Below are positions 10,001 through 18,636 of a DNA stretch of 64,000 nt, one piece after another. The notes under the pieces were generated by a model that saw only the letters and a list, made by a program, of their open reading frames with translations, was not told the DNA's origin and did no database searches. The DNA lies in assembly GCA_900544175.1 (NCBI GenBank), contig UQUN01000008.1, forward strand, positions 17,939 to 81,938, read 5' to 3'. Made by a program: the position numbers and the translations under genes. Positions within the stretch are counted from its first letter, which is position 1; each line of letters begins with the position of its first letter. The stretch comes from an uncultured Alistipes sp. (GTDB lineage: Bacteria; Bacteroidota; Bacteroidia; Bacteroidales; UBA932).

Positions 10001-10830
10001 TCGCCAACTACGGGCGCCAGCCTCTCAAGTTCTCTTTCCCGAAGTATTTCGACGGCAAGTATACAGAACCGTCAGTGCGCAATGTCAAGGCAGCCATTAT
10101 CCGCGAGACCGGATCCAACGGAGACCGCGAGATGGCCTGGGCACTTCACATGGCCGGTTTTGCAGTAAAGGACGTACATGTTACAGATTTGGTATCGGGA
10201 CGCGAAACACTCGATGATGTACAGATGATCGTATTCGTAGGAGGATTCTCCAACGCCGACACTCTCGGTTCCGCGAAAGGCTGGGCCGGAGCACTTCTCT
10301 ACAACGAGAAGGCACGCACGGCCATCGAGCGCTTCTATGCCCGCAAGGACACCCTGAGCCTCGGAGTCTGCAACGGATGCCAGCTGATGGCCGAGATGGG
10401 TCTCATAACACCTGACAACAAGGAGATGTCTCCCAAGATGAAGCACAATGAGTCCCGTAAATACGAATCCGCATTCGTAGGAGTCACTATTGAAAACTCC
10501 CCGTCCATACTGCTTTCATCGCTTCAGGGAGCCAAACTCGGAATATGGGTCGCTCACGGGGAAGGACGTTTTACATTCCCAAGACCTTTGGAGGAATACA
10601 ACGTGGCTTTAAGATTCAACTACAACGACTATCCTGGCAATCCAAACGGCTCTCCCGATGGCATTGCCGGAGTATGCTCTCCCGACGGCAGGCACTTAGC
10701 CATGATGCCCCATCCCGAAAGATGTCTCAGGCCGTGGAACTGGGCATGGTATCCGGACAGGAAGGAAGATACTGTCACACCATGGATTGAAATGTTCATA
10801 AACGGAAGAAGATGGCTGGAAAAACGATAA
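7075..10830 (+). CDS. purL: Phosphoribosylformylglycinamidine synthase (single-chain)
   Basis: Fourth step of de novo purine synthesis: FGAR + glutamine + ATP to FGAM. At 1251 residues it is the large fused form with the N-terminal PurS-like region, two AIR-synthase-type halves and a C-terminal class I glutaminase domain. Visible motifs include VNSEHCRHKIF, KAETHNFPTTVEPFNGAATG, HDHGAGGH, IPTGKDSMSMTQ and the glutaminase nucleophile Cys1099 in GVCNGCQLM, with GEGRF and PHPERC later. phoH follows in the same direction 26 nt downstream and may be cotranscribed. Confidence 0.97.
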   Translation: MVYFFRSQEGQIIAVDSQTNISAETSETLRWLFSDAELLKDTSVDGTFIGPRREMITPWSTAAVEITQNMNITGINRIEEYFPVDRKKYPSESDIPYDRMLQRIYNGLDGSIFTVEHKPEPILYISDFEEYNRQEGLALSEDEILYLKNLSEKIGRPLTDSEVFGFSQVNSEHCRHKIFNGTFIIDGVEKESSLFKLIKKTSAVNLGRIVSAYKDNCAFIEGPRIRMFHPESASRPSFFKTEEQKTVISMKAETHNFPTTVEPFNGAATGSGGEIRDRMAGGKGSFPIAGTAVYMTSYPRIDQDRAWEARPPRKWLYQTPAEILVKASNGASDFGNKFGQPLICGSLQTFEHTENDPDGSTREYGYDKVVMLAGGVGFAKKSDAAKSRPSKGDGIVLLGGDNYRIGMGGGAVSSVATGEYGNAIELNAIQRANPEMQKRVYNTIRSVAEKEHNTIISIHDHGAGGHLNCLSELVEEVGGDIDISKLPIGDPTLSDKEIIGNESQERMGLVMKKSDTEELRKIAERERAPFYVIGEVSGKGNFTLRDSRNGDTPIDLDLSDMFGSTPKTVMRDSSPKGGADGHGGFVPVKDSGIMPAADMTKAITDVLLLESVACKDWLTNKVDRSVTGLIACQQCCGEIQLPLNDLGVTAIGYDDPEGIAISIGHAPAAAMIDPAAGSRLAIAEALTNIIWTPVKDNIYGISLSANWMWPCRNDGENARLYAAVQGASDFAIAIGVNIPTGKDSMSMTQKYPDGRKVLSPGTLIVSASGECKNVNLTLHPVMSRDTDTTLLYIPFVHIGKGNSHFPLGGSAYAATVSRIGDKAPDVDDPAYFKTCFMHLQDAMFNTMDNPVVAGHDISAGGMIVTLLEMCFANTDGGADIDLREFGSSDILLSEIPGVIVQVKNSGKDAFLKDLGPVKAYSIGHPSDGRNMTVIYGTETEPHRLDLDIDAMRNRWYRSSYLLDSLQTAPECAESRFANYGRQPLKFSFPKYFDGKYTEPSVRNVKAAIIRETGSNGDREMAWALHMAGFAVKDVHVTDLVSGRETLDDVQMIVFVGGFSNADTLGSAKGWAGALLYNEKARTAIERFYARKDTLSLGVCNGCQLMAEMGLITPDNKEMSPKMKHNESRKYESAFVGVTIENSPSILLSSLQGAKLGIWVAHGEGRFTFPRPLEEYNVALRFNYNDYPGNPNGSPDGIAGVCSPDGRHLAMMPHPERCLRPWNWAWYPDRKEDTVTPWIEMFINGRRWLEKR

Positions 10831-10856
10831 GACATTACAGGAACGACCTGAGGACG

Positions 10857-12206
10857 ATGGACAACCGCCAGACCCGGCCGCCCAAGATTTTTGTTCTGGA
10901 CACCAACGTCATCCTGCATGACAGCCGTTCCATCTTCAACTTTCAGGACAATGACATCTACATCCCGGTAAGTGTCATTGAGGAGCTGGACAAATTCAAG
11001 AAAGGGGACGACAACCTCGGCTACAATGCCAGGGCCTTCGTCCGTGCTCTTGACAAGATATCGGACAATACCCTGTTCGACCAGGGCATCAGTCTCGGCA
11101 AAGGCCGCGGACACATCAAGATAGAGATGGGACACGGCTACACACAGGCCATGAAAGACTCTCTGATAGACGATATCCCGGACCACCGCATCATAGCCAC
11201 GGCAGTGTGGCTGCGGGACAATACGCCGGACAGGAAGGTCATCCTGGTCACCAAGGATGTCAACATGCGGCTGAAAGCCAAGGCTCTCGGTCTTATGGCC
11301 CAGGACTACCTGTCGGACAAGGTTGAGGAGAAACGGGTAGTCAAGACTGAAAAGGAGGTACTGACAGTCAGGAATATGAATGACCCCCTTATCCGCAGGA
11401 TTGACTCCGCTAAGGATGGAGTTCCATACTCTGAGCTCGGCCTGCGGCGTAGACCAGCCTGTAACCAATACTACAAGATTTTCGACAGTGCCCGCAATGT
11501 GACGCTTGCAAGATATGACAACCAAAGCCGCTGTATCATCAAAGTAAGACCGCAGGCGGCATTCGGCATAGAGCCGCGTAACGACGAGCAGATACTCGCG
11601 CTGGACGCCGTTCTGAATCCCGACATCAAACTGATAGCCCTGACAGGCCGGTCTGGTACCGGCAAGACCCTGCTGGCTCTTGCCGGAGCCTTGGCCCAAG
11701 CAGGCAATTATGAACAGATACTGCTCTCACGCCCGGTGATACCTCTTAAAAATCAGGAAATAGGATTCCTGCCCGGGACGGTTGAGAAAAAGACAAGCCC
11801 CTATATGCTGCCGCTGTTCGACAATCTGTCCGTCATCAAAAGCTGCTACGGACCTGGCAGTAAGGAAGTGGCCATGATCGACGACATGCTGAAATCGGAG
11901 AAACTGGTCATCAATCCTCTGGCCTATATCCGCGGACGCAGCCTCGGCAACGTCTTCTTCATCGTAGACGAGTCCCAGAACCTGACTCCGCACGAAGTCA
12001 AGACCATCATCACCAGAGCCGGCGAGGGCACCAAGATAGTCTTTACTGGTGACATCTACCAGATAGACCAGCCCTACCTGGACTTCTATTCCAACGGTCT
12101 GACCCACCTGTGCGACAAGTTTTTCGGCCAGAGCGTCTTCGCCCACATCAACATGACCAAGGGCGAGCGCAGCGAACTTTCCGGCCTTGCCGATAGACTT
12201 TTATAA
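10857..12206 (+). CDS. PIN-domain/PhoH-type ATPase
   Basis: Cytosolic protein of about 449 residues combining an N-terminal PIN nuclease-like domain with a C-terminal PhoH ATPase domain (PhoH2/PhoL-like architecture, linked in other bacteria to RNA unwinding and cleavage). PIN acidic residues are seen in FVLDTNVILHD near the N-terminus, EELDKFK and DHRIIATA; the Walker A loop is GRSGTGKT near residue 265 and the Walker B is FIVDESQN. The start at 10857 is preceded by GAGGAC; a longer frame would overlap purL by 19 nt and adds non-conserved residues. The RNA-related role is known for the family, not shown here. Confidence 0.9.
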   Translation: MDNRQTRPPKIFVLDTNVILHDSRSIFNFQDNDIYIPVSVIEELDKFKKGDDNLGYNARAFVRALDKISDNTLFDQGISLGKGRGHIKIEMGHGYTQAMKDSLIDDIPDHRIIATAVWLRDNTPDRKVILVTKDVNMRLKAKALGLMAQDYLSDKVEEKRVVKTEKEVLTVRNMNDPLIRRIDSAKDGVPYSELGLRRRPACNQYYKIFDSARNVTLARYDNQSRCIIKVRPQAAFGIEPRNDEQILALDAVLNPDIKLIALTGRSGTGKTLLALAGALAQAGNYEQILLSRPVIPLKNQEIGFLPGTVEKKTSPYMLPLFDNLSVIKSCYGPGSKEVAMIDDMLKSEKLVINPLAYIRGRSLGNVFFIVDESQNLTPHEVKTIITRAGEGTKIVFTGDIYQIDQPYLDFYSNGLTHLCDKFFGQSVFAHINMTKGERSELSGLADRLL

Positions 12207-12549
12207 GCAAAGGCTTGTCGATCACAGATTTAAATAATCCAGCCTTTGTAAGCAAGTCTCAGTGCCGGTACGGACTCGCACATCGAACTGTCCTCACTTC
12301 AGGAAATTGGAAACGGATGTGCAGTCCGAATAAATCGCCCTTGATTTACAGCGTGTTACAAAACACATTGCACATTTGCCTATTTTAAAACCCTCCAAAT
12401 GTGCAGCATGGTTCATAACTCACTGATTATCAGATACGCAATTCGACAAGATGCACACGCATTTCAATTTCTACAGTGACAATGTATATTTAAATCGTTA
12501 TACATTTAAACCATGGGAAAAATTGCCATCGCCTTCATTTTGTTAATTT
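12207..12549. other. Intergenic region between convergent genes with inverted repeats
   Basis: This 343 bp gap lies between two converging 3' ends, so no promoter is needed for either neighbour. It holds three inverted repeats: 8-bp arms at 12208-12215/12241-12248 right after the phoH stop (a weak terminator candidate), perfect 10-bp arms TGCACATTTG at 12369-12378 with its complement at 12396-12405, and 8-bp arms AATGTATA/TATACATT at 12481-12488/12499-12506. No reading frame, tRNA or recognised RNA family was found. Confidence 0.5.
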
Positions 12550-13029
12550 TTAACTAAGGAGCAACGGCTTACCGTCCACCTCGCATTGAAAGTCTATCGC
12601 ACAGTCATAATTAGGTGCAGCCGGATCATCCTTCGTGATAGGAATCTCGCGGATATATCCATTGACGTTTGCGCTGACGGACTCATAGCCGCTCTCATTA
12701 AAGCTGACAGCGCAACTGTCTGTGGTGAAGTTAAATGTCACATCTCCTGCTTTTCCGGAAACGGGAATGTCTTCGACAGATAGTCTGATTGTAGTGTCTC
12801 CCCAACTTATCTGGCTCATATAGTCGGTAAAACCGTCCAGAACTTCTCCATCATAAGAGCATTCCGCAGTGAAGTAGTATATCTGTGTTAAACTGACAGA
12901 GCCGGCCAGAGTAGTATCCCTCTCGATTCCGAGTGTCATTTCGCCATTATCGGTATTACACGATTGAGCCGACATAAGGCAGCAAAGCAGACAGATTGTC
13001 GGTATTAAAAGATTTTTCATGGTCTTCAA
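12550..13029 (-). CDS. Small putative lipoprotein, unknown function
   Basis: A 159-residue exported protein with a Lys-rich start, a hydrophobic segment LLIPTICLLCCLM and a Cys after SAQS at about residue 24 that probably receives lipid, so it should sit in the envelope. The mature part is beta-rich and acidic with no recognised domain. It starts 2 nt after the stop of the metalloprotease-like gene, so the two form an operon and may work together, for example as an enzyme and a surface partner; that is inference. A second ATG three codons in is an equally good start. Confidence 0.65.
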   Translation of the reverse strand: MKTMKNLLIPTICLLCCLMSAQSCNTDNGEMTLGIERDTTLAGSVSLTQIYYFTAECSYDGEVLDGFTDYMSQISWGDTTIRLSVEDIPVSGKAGDVTFNFTTDSCAVSFNESGYESVSANVNGYIREIPITKDDPAAPNYDCAIDFQCEVDGKPLLLS

Positions 13030-13031
13030 TT

Positions 13032-14171
13032 TTAAAAAGCATCGTTATATGGCTGCAGAAATTTGGCAAGTTCACTGCTGGTGTAATATACACCTACGTA
13101 CTCTTGAAGTTTTGACTGAATGGCACTTTTATCTGTGCATGTGGCTGCCATTGTTTGAATAGTGGTGTGCGGGAAGTTTTTTATAGTGTCGTAATTATAG
13201 GGACCAGAAGTGGATGCTCCCTGATTGTAATTGTCAATAAGATCTACAAAAAGTGGAGAATAATTAGTTGGTGCTGTCTTTTTCCACCCTTGACGTCCCT
13301 GCCCGGTGAGATTTTCGTTAACAGACGTTTTTGTGTAGCCTTGGGATCTGTAATAGCTCTCACCTAAATAGTATCCAACATAAGAAGCATAACTTTCTTG
13401 AATTAGCCGATGAACTTGATTGAATTCTGAAGCACCGCCTCTTTCTCCATACATGGTGAAGTGTCCCAGTTCATGCAGAACTGTACCTATTCTCCAATGC
13501 CTTTTCTTCTCATTGTTTGCATAGATACTTATATAGGCTCGATTGTACTTAGAGTATGTGAAATATCCATTGCTGGTTTCGTTTTCCTTGCTCAACGCCC
13601 TTATCCTTATTCCTTCATCGTAATACCATCTCCTGATGGAATGATTGCCATTGTAGTAGTAATTTACTGCCCTTAAAATTTCATATACTGGAAATTCTGC
13701 ATAGCTATACGAATTGAATGTCTTCTCAGTGTTATTATGCCATACATCTTGCACTGTTCCCGAAGTGTATGAGATAGAGCTTGTGCTATTTTCTAAGGTT
13801 ATCTTCCACCTTGGATGTTGGAATATTTCCGAGTAATAGGCCTCCAACGGTATGGCATTTGTTATACTGAAGTACCAGTCGGATTGAGTATATGTCTCCC
13901 AGATATTTGAGCCTAATTTGAATTGAATCTTGAGGTTTGCTACCGGTAAGTTTTTCATTAGATCATCGTGACAATACAATCTTCTTGTCAAAGTTCTGAC
14001 GACAGATGAAGATTTAGTCGTTGTTTCGTTATTTGCAGGTTTACCGAGTGCGAGGCTTATTGCTTCCTGCTCCAGTATATGCAGAGCATCCGTGCTTAAT
14101 CCGGACTGGCTTAAATAATTTGAAAAGTATCCCGGGCATGGTTTTCTTACCTGCGCTGGGATTATTTTCAC
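13032..14171 (-). CDS. Zinc-metalloprotease-like protein, possibly 5'-truncated
   Basis: The protein has a gluzincin-type zinc site, VLHELGHFTMYGE, with a possible third ligand Glu in LIQESYASYVGYYLGE some 30 residues on, a spacing seen in many secreted Bacteroidota peptidases. No ATG exists between the promoter region of ppdK and about residue 100, and neither a signal peptide nor a lipobox is visible. I chose GTG at 14171, directly after a TATTTTTG element at 14180-14187 on this strand; a TTG at 14267 would give a longer frame that reads through the ppdK promoter. The sequence is noticeably more AT-rich than its neighbours. It may be a decayed gene or use an unusual start. Confidence 0.6.
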   Translation of the reverse strand: MKIIPAQVRKPCPGYFSNYLSQSGLSTDALHILEQEAISLALGKPANNETTTKSSSVVRTLTRRLYCHDDLMKNLPVANLKIQFKLGSNIWETYTQSDWYFSITNAIPLEAYYSEIFQHPRWKITLENSTSSISYTSGTVQDVWHNNTEKTFNSYSYAEFPVYEILRAVNYYYNGNHSIRRWYYDEGIRIRALSKENETSNGYFTYSKYNRAYISIYANNEKKRHWRIGTVLHELGHFTMYGERGGASEFNQVHRLIQESYASYVGYYLGESYYRSQGYTKTSVNENLTGQGRQGWKKTAPTNYSPLFVDLIDNYNQGASTSGPYNYDTIKNFPHTTIQTMAATCTDKSAIQSKLQEYVGVYYTSSELAKFLQPYNDAF

Positions 14172-14179
14172 ATATTGCC

Positions 14180-14187
14180 CAAAAATA
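14180..14187 (-). promoter_or_regulatory. -7 element for the metalloprotease-like gene
   Basis: TATTTTTG on the minus strand ends 8 nt before the proposed GTG start at 14171. It favours that start, because longer frames would begin upstream of the promoter element. Confidence 0.35.
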
Positions 14188-14222
14188 TTTGCCGGACCTA
14201 TATACGGTATTTGAAAAATAGT

Positions 14223-14230
14223 TATTTTTG
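14223..14230 (+). promoter_or_regulatory. -7 element for ppdK
   Basis: TATTTTTG matches TAnnTTTG about 51 nt before the ppdK ATG. The region also contains the divergent -7 box of the neighbouring gene, so the two transcription units are divergent within about 45 bp. Confidence 0.45.
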
Positions 14231-14281
14231 CGACTGACAATTTACAGTTTTGGACCAAAACTAACAAATTATCTAATATTT

Positions 14282-17002
14282 ATGTCAAACAAACGAGTTT
14301 ATTTCTTTGGAGGTAAAGAGGCCGAAGGAAACGGTTCAATGAGAAACCTCCTTGGCGGCAAAGGTGCGAATCTCGCTGAGATGTGCACACTCGGAATGCC
14401 TGTTCCCGCAGGATTCACCATTACCACCGAGTGCTGCACCGAGTATTACAATCTGGGATGCAAATATCCCGCAGATCTGGAGAAAGAGGTCAATGAGGCA
14501 CTCGCACGCGCAGAGAAGATGATGGGCAGAAAGTTCGGGGACAAGGAGAATCCGCTCCTCGTATCCTGCCGCTCCGGAGCACGTTCCTCCATGCCCGGAA
14601 TGATGGAGACAGTTTTGAATATCGGACTTTGCTCCGCAACCATACCCGGGATGATCGCAAAGACGCAGAATCCCCGTTTCGTATACGACGCATACCGCCG
14701 TCTGATAATGATGTACTCGGACGTGGTCATGGAAAAGGCCGAGGGCATCGAACCCACTGAGGGTCAGGGCATCAGAGTCCAGCTTGACCGTATGCTCGGC
14801 GACCTGAAAGCAAAGAAAGGCTACAAGAGCGACACAGACCTGACCGAGGAGGACCTCAAACAGCTCTGCGAGGACTTCAAGACAAGAGTAAGACAGGTTC
14901 TCGGCAAGGAATTCCCCGACAACGCATACGAGCAGCTCTGGGGTGGGATCGGAGCCGTTTTCAAATCCTGGAACGGCAAGAGAGCAGTTGCTTATCGCCG
15001 CATTGAGGGCATACCTGATGACTGGGGTACTGCAGTGAACGTACAGGCCATGGTATTCGGAAACATGGGCGACAATTCCGCTACAGGAGTAGCATTCTCC
15101 CGCAACCCCGCAACAGGTGAGAACAAATTCTATGGAGAGTGGCTGATCAACGCACAGGGTGAGGACGTGGTCGCAGGTATCCGTACCCCCAACCCTCTGA
15201 ACGAGGCCACCAAGAACGAGCACAACCGCAATCTCGCATCCCTCGAGACAGCCATGCCCGAAGTATACAAGGAACTGGACGATATCCAGAACCATCTGGA
15301 ACAGCACTTCAAGGACATGCAGGACATCGAGTTCACCATTCAGGACGGCAAGCTCTGGATGCTGCAGTGCCGTGTCGGCAAGAGGACAGGTCTGGCCGCT
15401 CTCAACATGGCAATGGACATGCTCCATGAAGGTCTCATAGACGAGAAGACCGCCGTCATGAGAGTAGCTCCCAACCAGCTTGACGAGCTCCTCCACCCCA
15501 TCCTCAATCCCGCTGCCGAGAAGAAGGCCACCGTTATCGCACAAGGTCTGCCCGCAGGTCCCGGCGGTTCTGTAGGAAAGATCGTTTTCACGGCCGAGGA
15601 TGCCGTAGCCGCTGCAAACCGCAAGGAAAAAGTCATTCTCGTACGTGAGGAGACCAACCCCGAAGATGTAGAGGGAATGCGTGCTGCTGACGGTCTGCTC
15701 ACAGCCCGCGGAGGCATGACATCGCACGCCGCTCTCGTTGCACGCGGCTGGGGCAAATGCTGCATCGTAGGCTGCGATGCACTGCATATCAACCTGGAGA
15801 CCAAGACGCTTACCATCAACGGAAAGACATATAAGGAAGGAGACGTATTCTCCCTTAACGGAAGCAAGGGCTTCGTATACGATGTGCCCGTAGATACAAT
15901 GGACGCATCTGAGAATCCCCGTTTCGTGGAATACATGACTCTCGTGGACAAATACCGCAGACTGGGTGTGCGCACTAACGCAGACACTCCTGAGGGTGCC
16001 GCACGGGCACTCTCTTTCGGCGCCGAGGGCATCGGCCTGTTCCGTATCGAGCACATGTTCTACGGTGCTCATTCTGAAGCTCCTCTGTCCAAGCTCAGAA
16101 AAATGATTCTGTCCAAGGACACTGCCGAGAGAAAGGCTGCCCTTGCTGAACTGGAACCGTACATCAAGGATGCAGTAAAGGCCACCATGAAAGTAATGGA
16201 CGGCAAGCCTGTCACCTTCCGTCTGCTTGACCCCCCTCTCCATGAGTTTGTTCCTCAGACTCCCGAGAAGGAAGCCGAACTTGCCAAAGAACTCGGTGTA
16301 TCCATCGACGATATCGAGAAACGCGGCGAGAGCCTGCATGAGGTCAATCCTATGATGGGACACCGTGGAGTCCGTCTCGGCGTCACCTATCCCGAAATAA
16401 GCGAGACCCAGTTCCGCGCTATCTTCAACGCTACCGCAGAGCTGATCAAGGAAGGTCTCAACCCCAGACCAGAGATAATGATTCCGGTAACCATCATCGT
16501 ACGCGAGCTTGACTTCCAGAAGAAAATATGCGACCGCGTACACGATGAGGTCGAGAAAGCCACGGGCGTGACAATCAACTACCTCTACGGTACGATGATT
16601 GAGATCCCGAGAGCCGCACTGCTGGCCAACTTCATGGCAAAGACGGCCCAGTTCTTCTCATTCGGAACCAATGACCTGACTCAGATGACATTCGGCTTTT
16701 CACGCGATGACATCGGAGCATTCATGAACGACTATCTGGAAAACAAGCTCCTCGATGCCGATCCGTTCCAGACCATCGATGTGGAGTCTGTAGGAAAACT
16801 GCTTGAGATCGGTGTCCAGGGCGGACGCAGCACCAACCCGAAACTCAAAGTAGGTATCTGCGGCGAGCACGGCGGCGACCCTGCTTCCGTAGAGTTCTGC
16901 AACGGAATCGGAATGGATTACGTTTCATGCTCTCCTTTCCGCGTTCCCATCGCACGTCTTGCTGCCGCGCAGGCTGCCATCAAGAGCGGAATGAACAGAT
17001 AA
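14282..17002 (+). CDS. ppdK: Pyruvate, phosphate dikinase
   Basis: Interconverts PEP + AMP + PPi and pyruvate + ATP + Pi; in anaerobic Bacteroidota it serves glycolysis or gluconeogenesis at the PEP-pyruvate node. The 906 residues cover the nucleotide-binding N-terminal domain (GGKGANLAEM, SCRSGARSSMPGMM), the swivelling phospho-histidine domain with GGMTSHAALVARG, where His482 is the phosphorylated residue, and the C-terminal PEP-binding barrel ending in ICGEHGGDP and a Cys-containing SCSPFRVPIARLAAA. The start MSNKRVYFFG fits the family; an upstream in-frame start adds only promoter sequence. A strong terminator follows. Confidence 0.97.
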   Translation: MSNKRVYFFGGKEAEGNGSMRNLLGGKGANLAEMCTLGMPVPAGFTITTECCTEYYNLGCKYPADLEKEVNEALARAEKMMGRKFGDKENPLLVSCRSGARSSMPGMMETVLNIGLCSATIPGMIAKTQNPRFVYDAYRRLIMMYSDVVMEKAEGIEPTEGQGIRVQLDRMLGDLKAKKGYKSDTDLTEEDLKQLCEDFKTRVRQVLGKEFPDNAYEQLWGGIGAVFKSWNGKRAVAYRRIEGIPDDWGTAVNVQAMVFGNMGDNSATGVAFSRNPATGENKFYGEWLINAQGEDVVAGIRTPNPLNEATKNEHNRNLASLETAMPEVYKELDDIQNHLEQHFKDMQDIEFTIQDGKLWMLQCRVGKRTGLAALNMAMDMLHEGLIDEKTAVMRVAPNQLDELLHPILNPAAEKKATVIAQGLPAGPGGSVGKIVFTAEDAVAAANRKEKVILVREETNPEDVEGMRAADGLLTARGGMTSHAALVARGWGKCCIVGCDALHINLETKTLTINGKTYKEGDVFSLNGSKGFVYDVPVDTMDASENPRFVEYMTLVDKYRRLGVRTNADTPEGAARALSFGAEGIGLFRIEHMFYGAHSEAPLSKLRKMILSKDTAERKAALAELEPYIKDAVKATMKVMDGKPVTFRLLDPPLHEFVPQTPEKEAELAKELGVSIDDIEKRGESLHEVNPMMGHRGVRLGVTYPEISETQFRAIFNATAELIKEGLNPRPEIMIPVTIIVRELDFQKKICDRVHDEVEKATGVTINYLYGTMIEIPRAALLANFMAKTAQFFSFGTNDLTQMTFGFSRDDIGAFMNDYLENKLLDADPFQTIDVESVGKLLEIGVQGGRSTNPKLKVGICGEHGGDPASVEFCNGIGMDYVSCSPFRVPIARLAAAQAAIKSGMNR

Positions 17003-17028
17003 ACGCGGTTTACATACCCGTTATACAG

Positions 17029-17062
17029 AGGCTGCACCAGGACATCCTGATGCAGCCTTTTC
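17029..17062 (+). terminator. Rho-independent terminator after ppdK
   Basis: Arms AGGCTGCA (17029-17036) and TGCAGCCT (17051-17058) enclose a further pairing CAGGA/TCCTG, giving a long hairpin followed by TTTTCT. It ends ppdK transcription before the next operon. Confidence 0.8.
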
Positions 17063-17105
17063 TGTAAAATAGTGTCACATCACACCGATATGTTCATTTT
17101 TTAGT

Positions 17106-17113
17106 TATATTTG
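17106..17113 (+). promoter_or_regulatory. -7 element for the four-gene exported-protein operon
   Basis: TATATTTG matches the Bacteroidota -7 box 35 nt before the ATG at 17148. No TTG is seen at the proper -33 distance. Confidence 0.45.
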
Positions 17114-17147
17114 TAACATATTGATAAATCCTAAATTTGCAATCGAC

Positions 17148-17624
17148 ATGAAACGAATTCTGTTACTGTCTCTCATGTGTCTGATTACCTTTTCGGCTTT
17201 CGGACAGGGAAAACTTATTGAAAGCAGTGAGGACAAACGTCCTGTCTGGATCAAGAGAAATGTAGACCGCTACGACCTCCTGAAAATCGACCAGCAGAGC
17301 AACGTAAGTCTCCAGGATGCCAGAGACAAGGCATTTGAAGAACTTCACAATCTTGCCTCCAACGCCATCACCGCGTACCTGATGCAAACTCTCGTAGAGG
17401 GCGCCGATGTGGAGAAAGTACGCAACGACGTAGAGAACTCACAGTTTATCCGCAACATATCCGAGGCCACGTCAGTCCAGACCTACTGGGAGCACAGACT
17501 GGTCAAGAAACAGGATGTCTATTACTATTACATCCTTTATGATTTCAACGACACCGAAAAGAAGAAAGTCGCACTTGAAATAAACAAGGACAATTTCCAC
17601 GACAGACTGGATGAAAAATTCTAA
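17148..17624 (+). CDS. Exported LPP20-like protein, first gene of four-gene operon
   Basis: A 158-residue protein with a cleavable signal peptide (MKRILLLSLMCLITFSAFGQ, likely cut after Gly-Gln). The mature part, with RPVWIKRN..YDLL, then an Ala-rich helix in which residues are spaced as in DARDKAFEELHNLASNAITAYL, and a final YYYYILYDF strand, resembles the LPP20/FlgP-like fold found in several surface lipoproteins, but there is no lipobox Cys. I infer a periplasmic location. Three more exported-protein genes follow within 11-35 nt. The start at 17148 is the one giving a proper signal peptide; an ATA-preceded longer frame adds nothing. Confidence 0.7.
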   Translation: MKRILLLSLMCLITFSAFGQGKLIESSEDKRPVWIKRNVDRYDLLKIDQQSNVSLQDARDKAFEELHNLASNAITAYLMQTLVEGADVEKVRNDVENSQFIRNISEATSVQTYWEHRLVKKQDVYYYYILYDFNDTEKKKVALEINKDNFHDRLDEKF

Positions 17625-17635
17625 TACCTGACGAT

Positions 17636-18601
17636 ATGAGAAAGTTACTATTTGTCACGGTCCTTGCTTTCCTTTCTACAGCAATGTTCTCCCAGGCAAG
17701 GAAGCCGGTAATAATGGTTATCCCGAGTGACGCATACTGCGTAAGAGAAGGATATGTAATGACTTATGATGACGGAAACGGAAGCACCCAGAGTGCGCCG
17801 GACTATTCCAAAGCCTTTCTTTCCGATGAGAATCTAAGACTGGCGGTATCCGAACTCTCCAAGATCATGGCTGACCGCGGATTCCCTCTGAAGGACCTGG
17901 AGCAGACACTCAAGAGCATGGAAACCCAGCAGGCGGAAGCCGCCCTCTTCTCCGGAACCGGCGGGGGCACCATCACCGAATCCCCCTTGGACAAGCTCAA
18001 GAGAACAGCGAAAGCCGATATCATCATGGATCTGGATTTCAGCATCAAGTCACGCGGTCCTCAAAAGTACATATCCTTCAATCTCCGCGGAGTAGATGCC
18101 TACACCAACAAAGTCATCACTGCAGCCTCAGGCGACGGGGCCCCTTCTACGGCAGCTACTGTCGGTCTGCTTCTGGAAGAGGCTGTGCTTAATTACATGG
18201 ACTCATTCAATGCCGCCCTCCAGTCCCACTTCGACGACATGTTCGCCAACGGCCGCGAAGTAACCATATCCGTACGCATGACCGACAACTGTCCGCTGAC
18301 CATGAATGACGAAGTGGAATTTCTGGGCGAAGTGGTCCTTCTTTCGGACGTATTGGATTACTGGATGGACGAAAACACTGTCAACCACCGATTTTCAAGA
18401 GTTTCCGGGGGAGACAGCTTTGTTGACTACGAACAGGTACGCATCCCTCTGTACAAGACTGTACTCGGAAAGGAAAGAGCCATAGACACCCGCGGTTTCG
18501 CTATGGATCTGGCCCGTTTTCTCAACAAGGAACCGTTCAATCTTCCTTACAAAATCAACGAGAGAGGACTCGGCAGTGTATGGATCGTGCTTGGTGACTG
18601 A
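17636..18601 (+). CDS. Exported DUF6175-like protein
   Basis: A 321-residue protein with signal peptide MRKLLFVTVLAFLSTAMFSQ. The mature chain opens with KPVIMVIPSDAYCV, then a helical stretch LAVSELSKIMADRGFPLKDLEQTLKS, and AKADIIMDLDFSIKS, a pattern I associate with the Bacteroidales family DUF6175 and, more loosely, with the CsgG/LpoB-like fold of envelope proteins. No enzyme motif is seen. Second gene in the four-gene operon, 11 nt after the first. The family label is from memory of the sequence pattern and was not searched. Confidence 0.7.
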   Translation: MRKLLFVTVLAFLSTAMFSQARKPVIMVIPSDAYCVREGYVMTYDDGNGSTQSAPDYSKAFLSDENLRLAVSELSKIMADRGFPLKDLEQTLKSMETQQAEAALFSGTGGGTITESPLDKLKRTAKADIIMDLDFSIKSRGPQKYISFNLRGVDAYTNKVITAASGDGAPSTAATVGLLLEEAVLNYMDSFNAALQSHFDDMFANGREVTISVRMTDNCPLTMNDEVEFLGEVVLLSDVLDYWMDENTVNHRFSRVSGGDSFVDYEQVRIPLYKTVLGKERAIDTRGFAMDLARFLNKEPFNLPYKINERGLGSVWIVLGD

Positions 18602-18636
18602 CATTTGACTGACATTGTTTAACAAGATTGAAGATT

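Noticed and set aside
10629..11699. A 356-codon minus-strand frame across the purL/phoH junction
   Set aside because: It is antisense to two recognised genes and shows no conserved motif or start signal of its own.
14336..16543. A 735-codon open frame antisense to ppdK
   Set aside because: It lies wholly inside a well-conserved gene and has no family character; long antisense frames of this type arise from the codon bias of the real gene.
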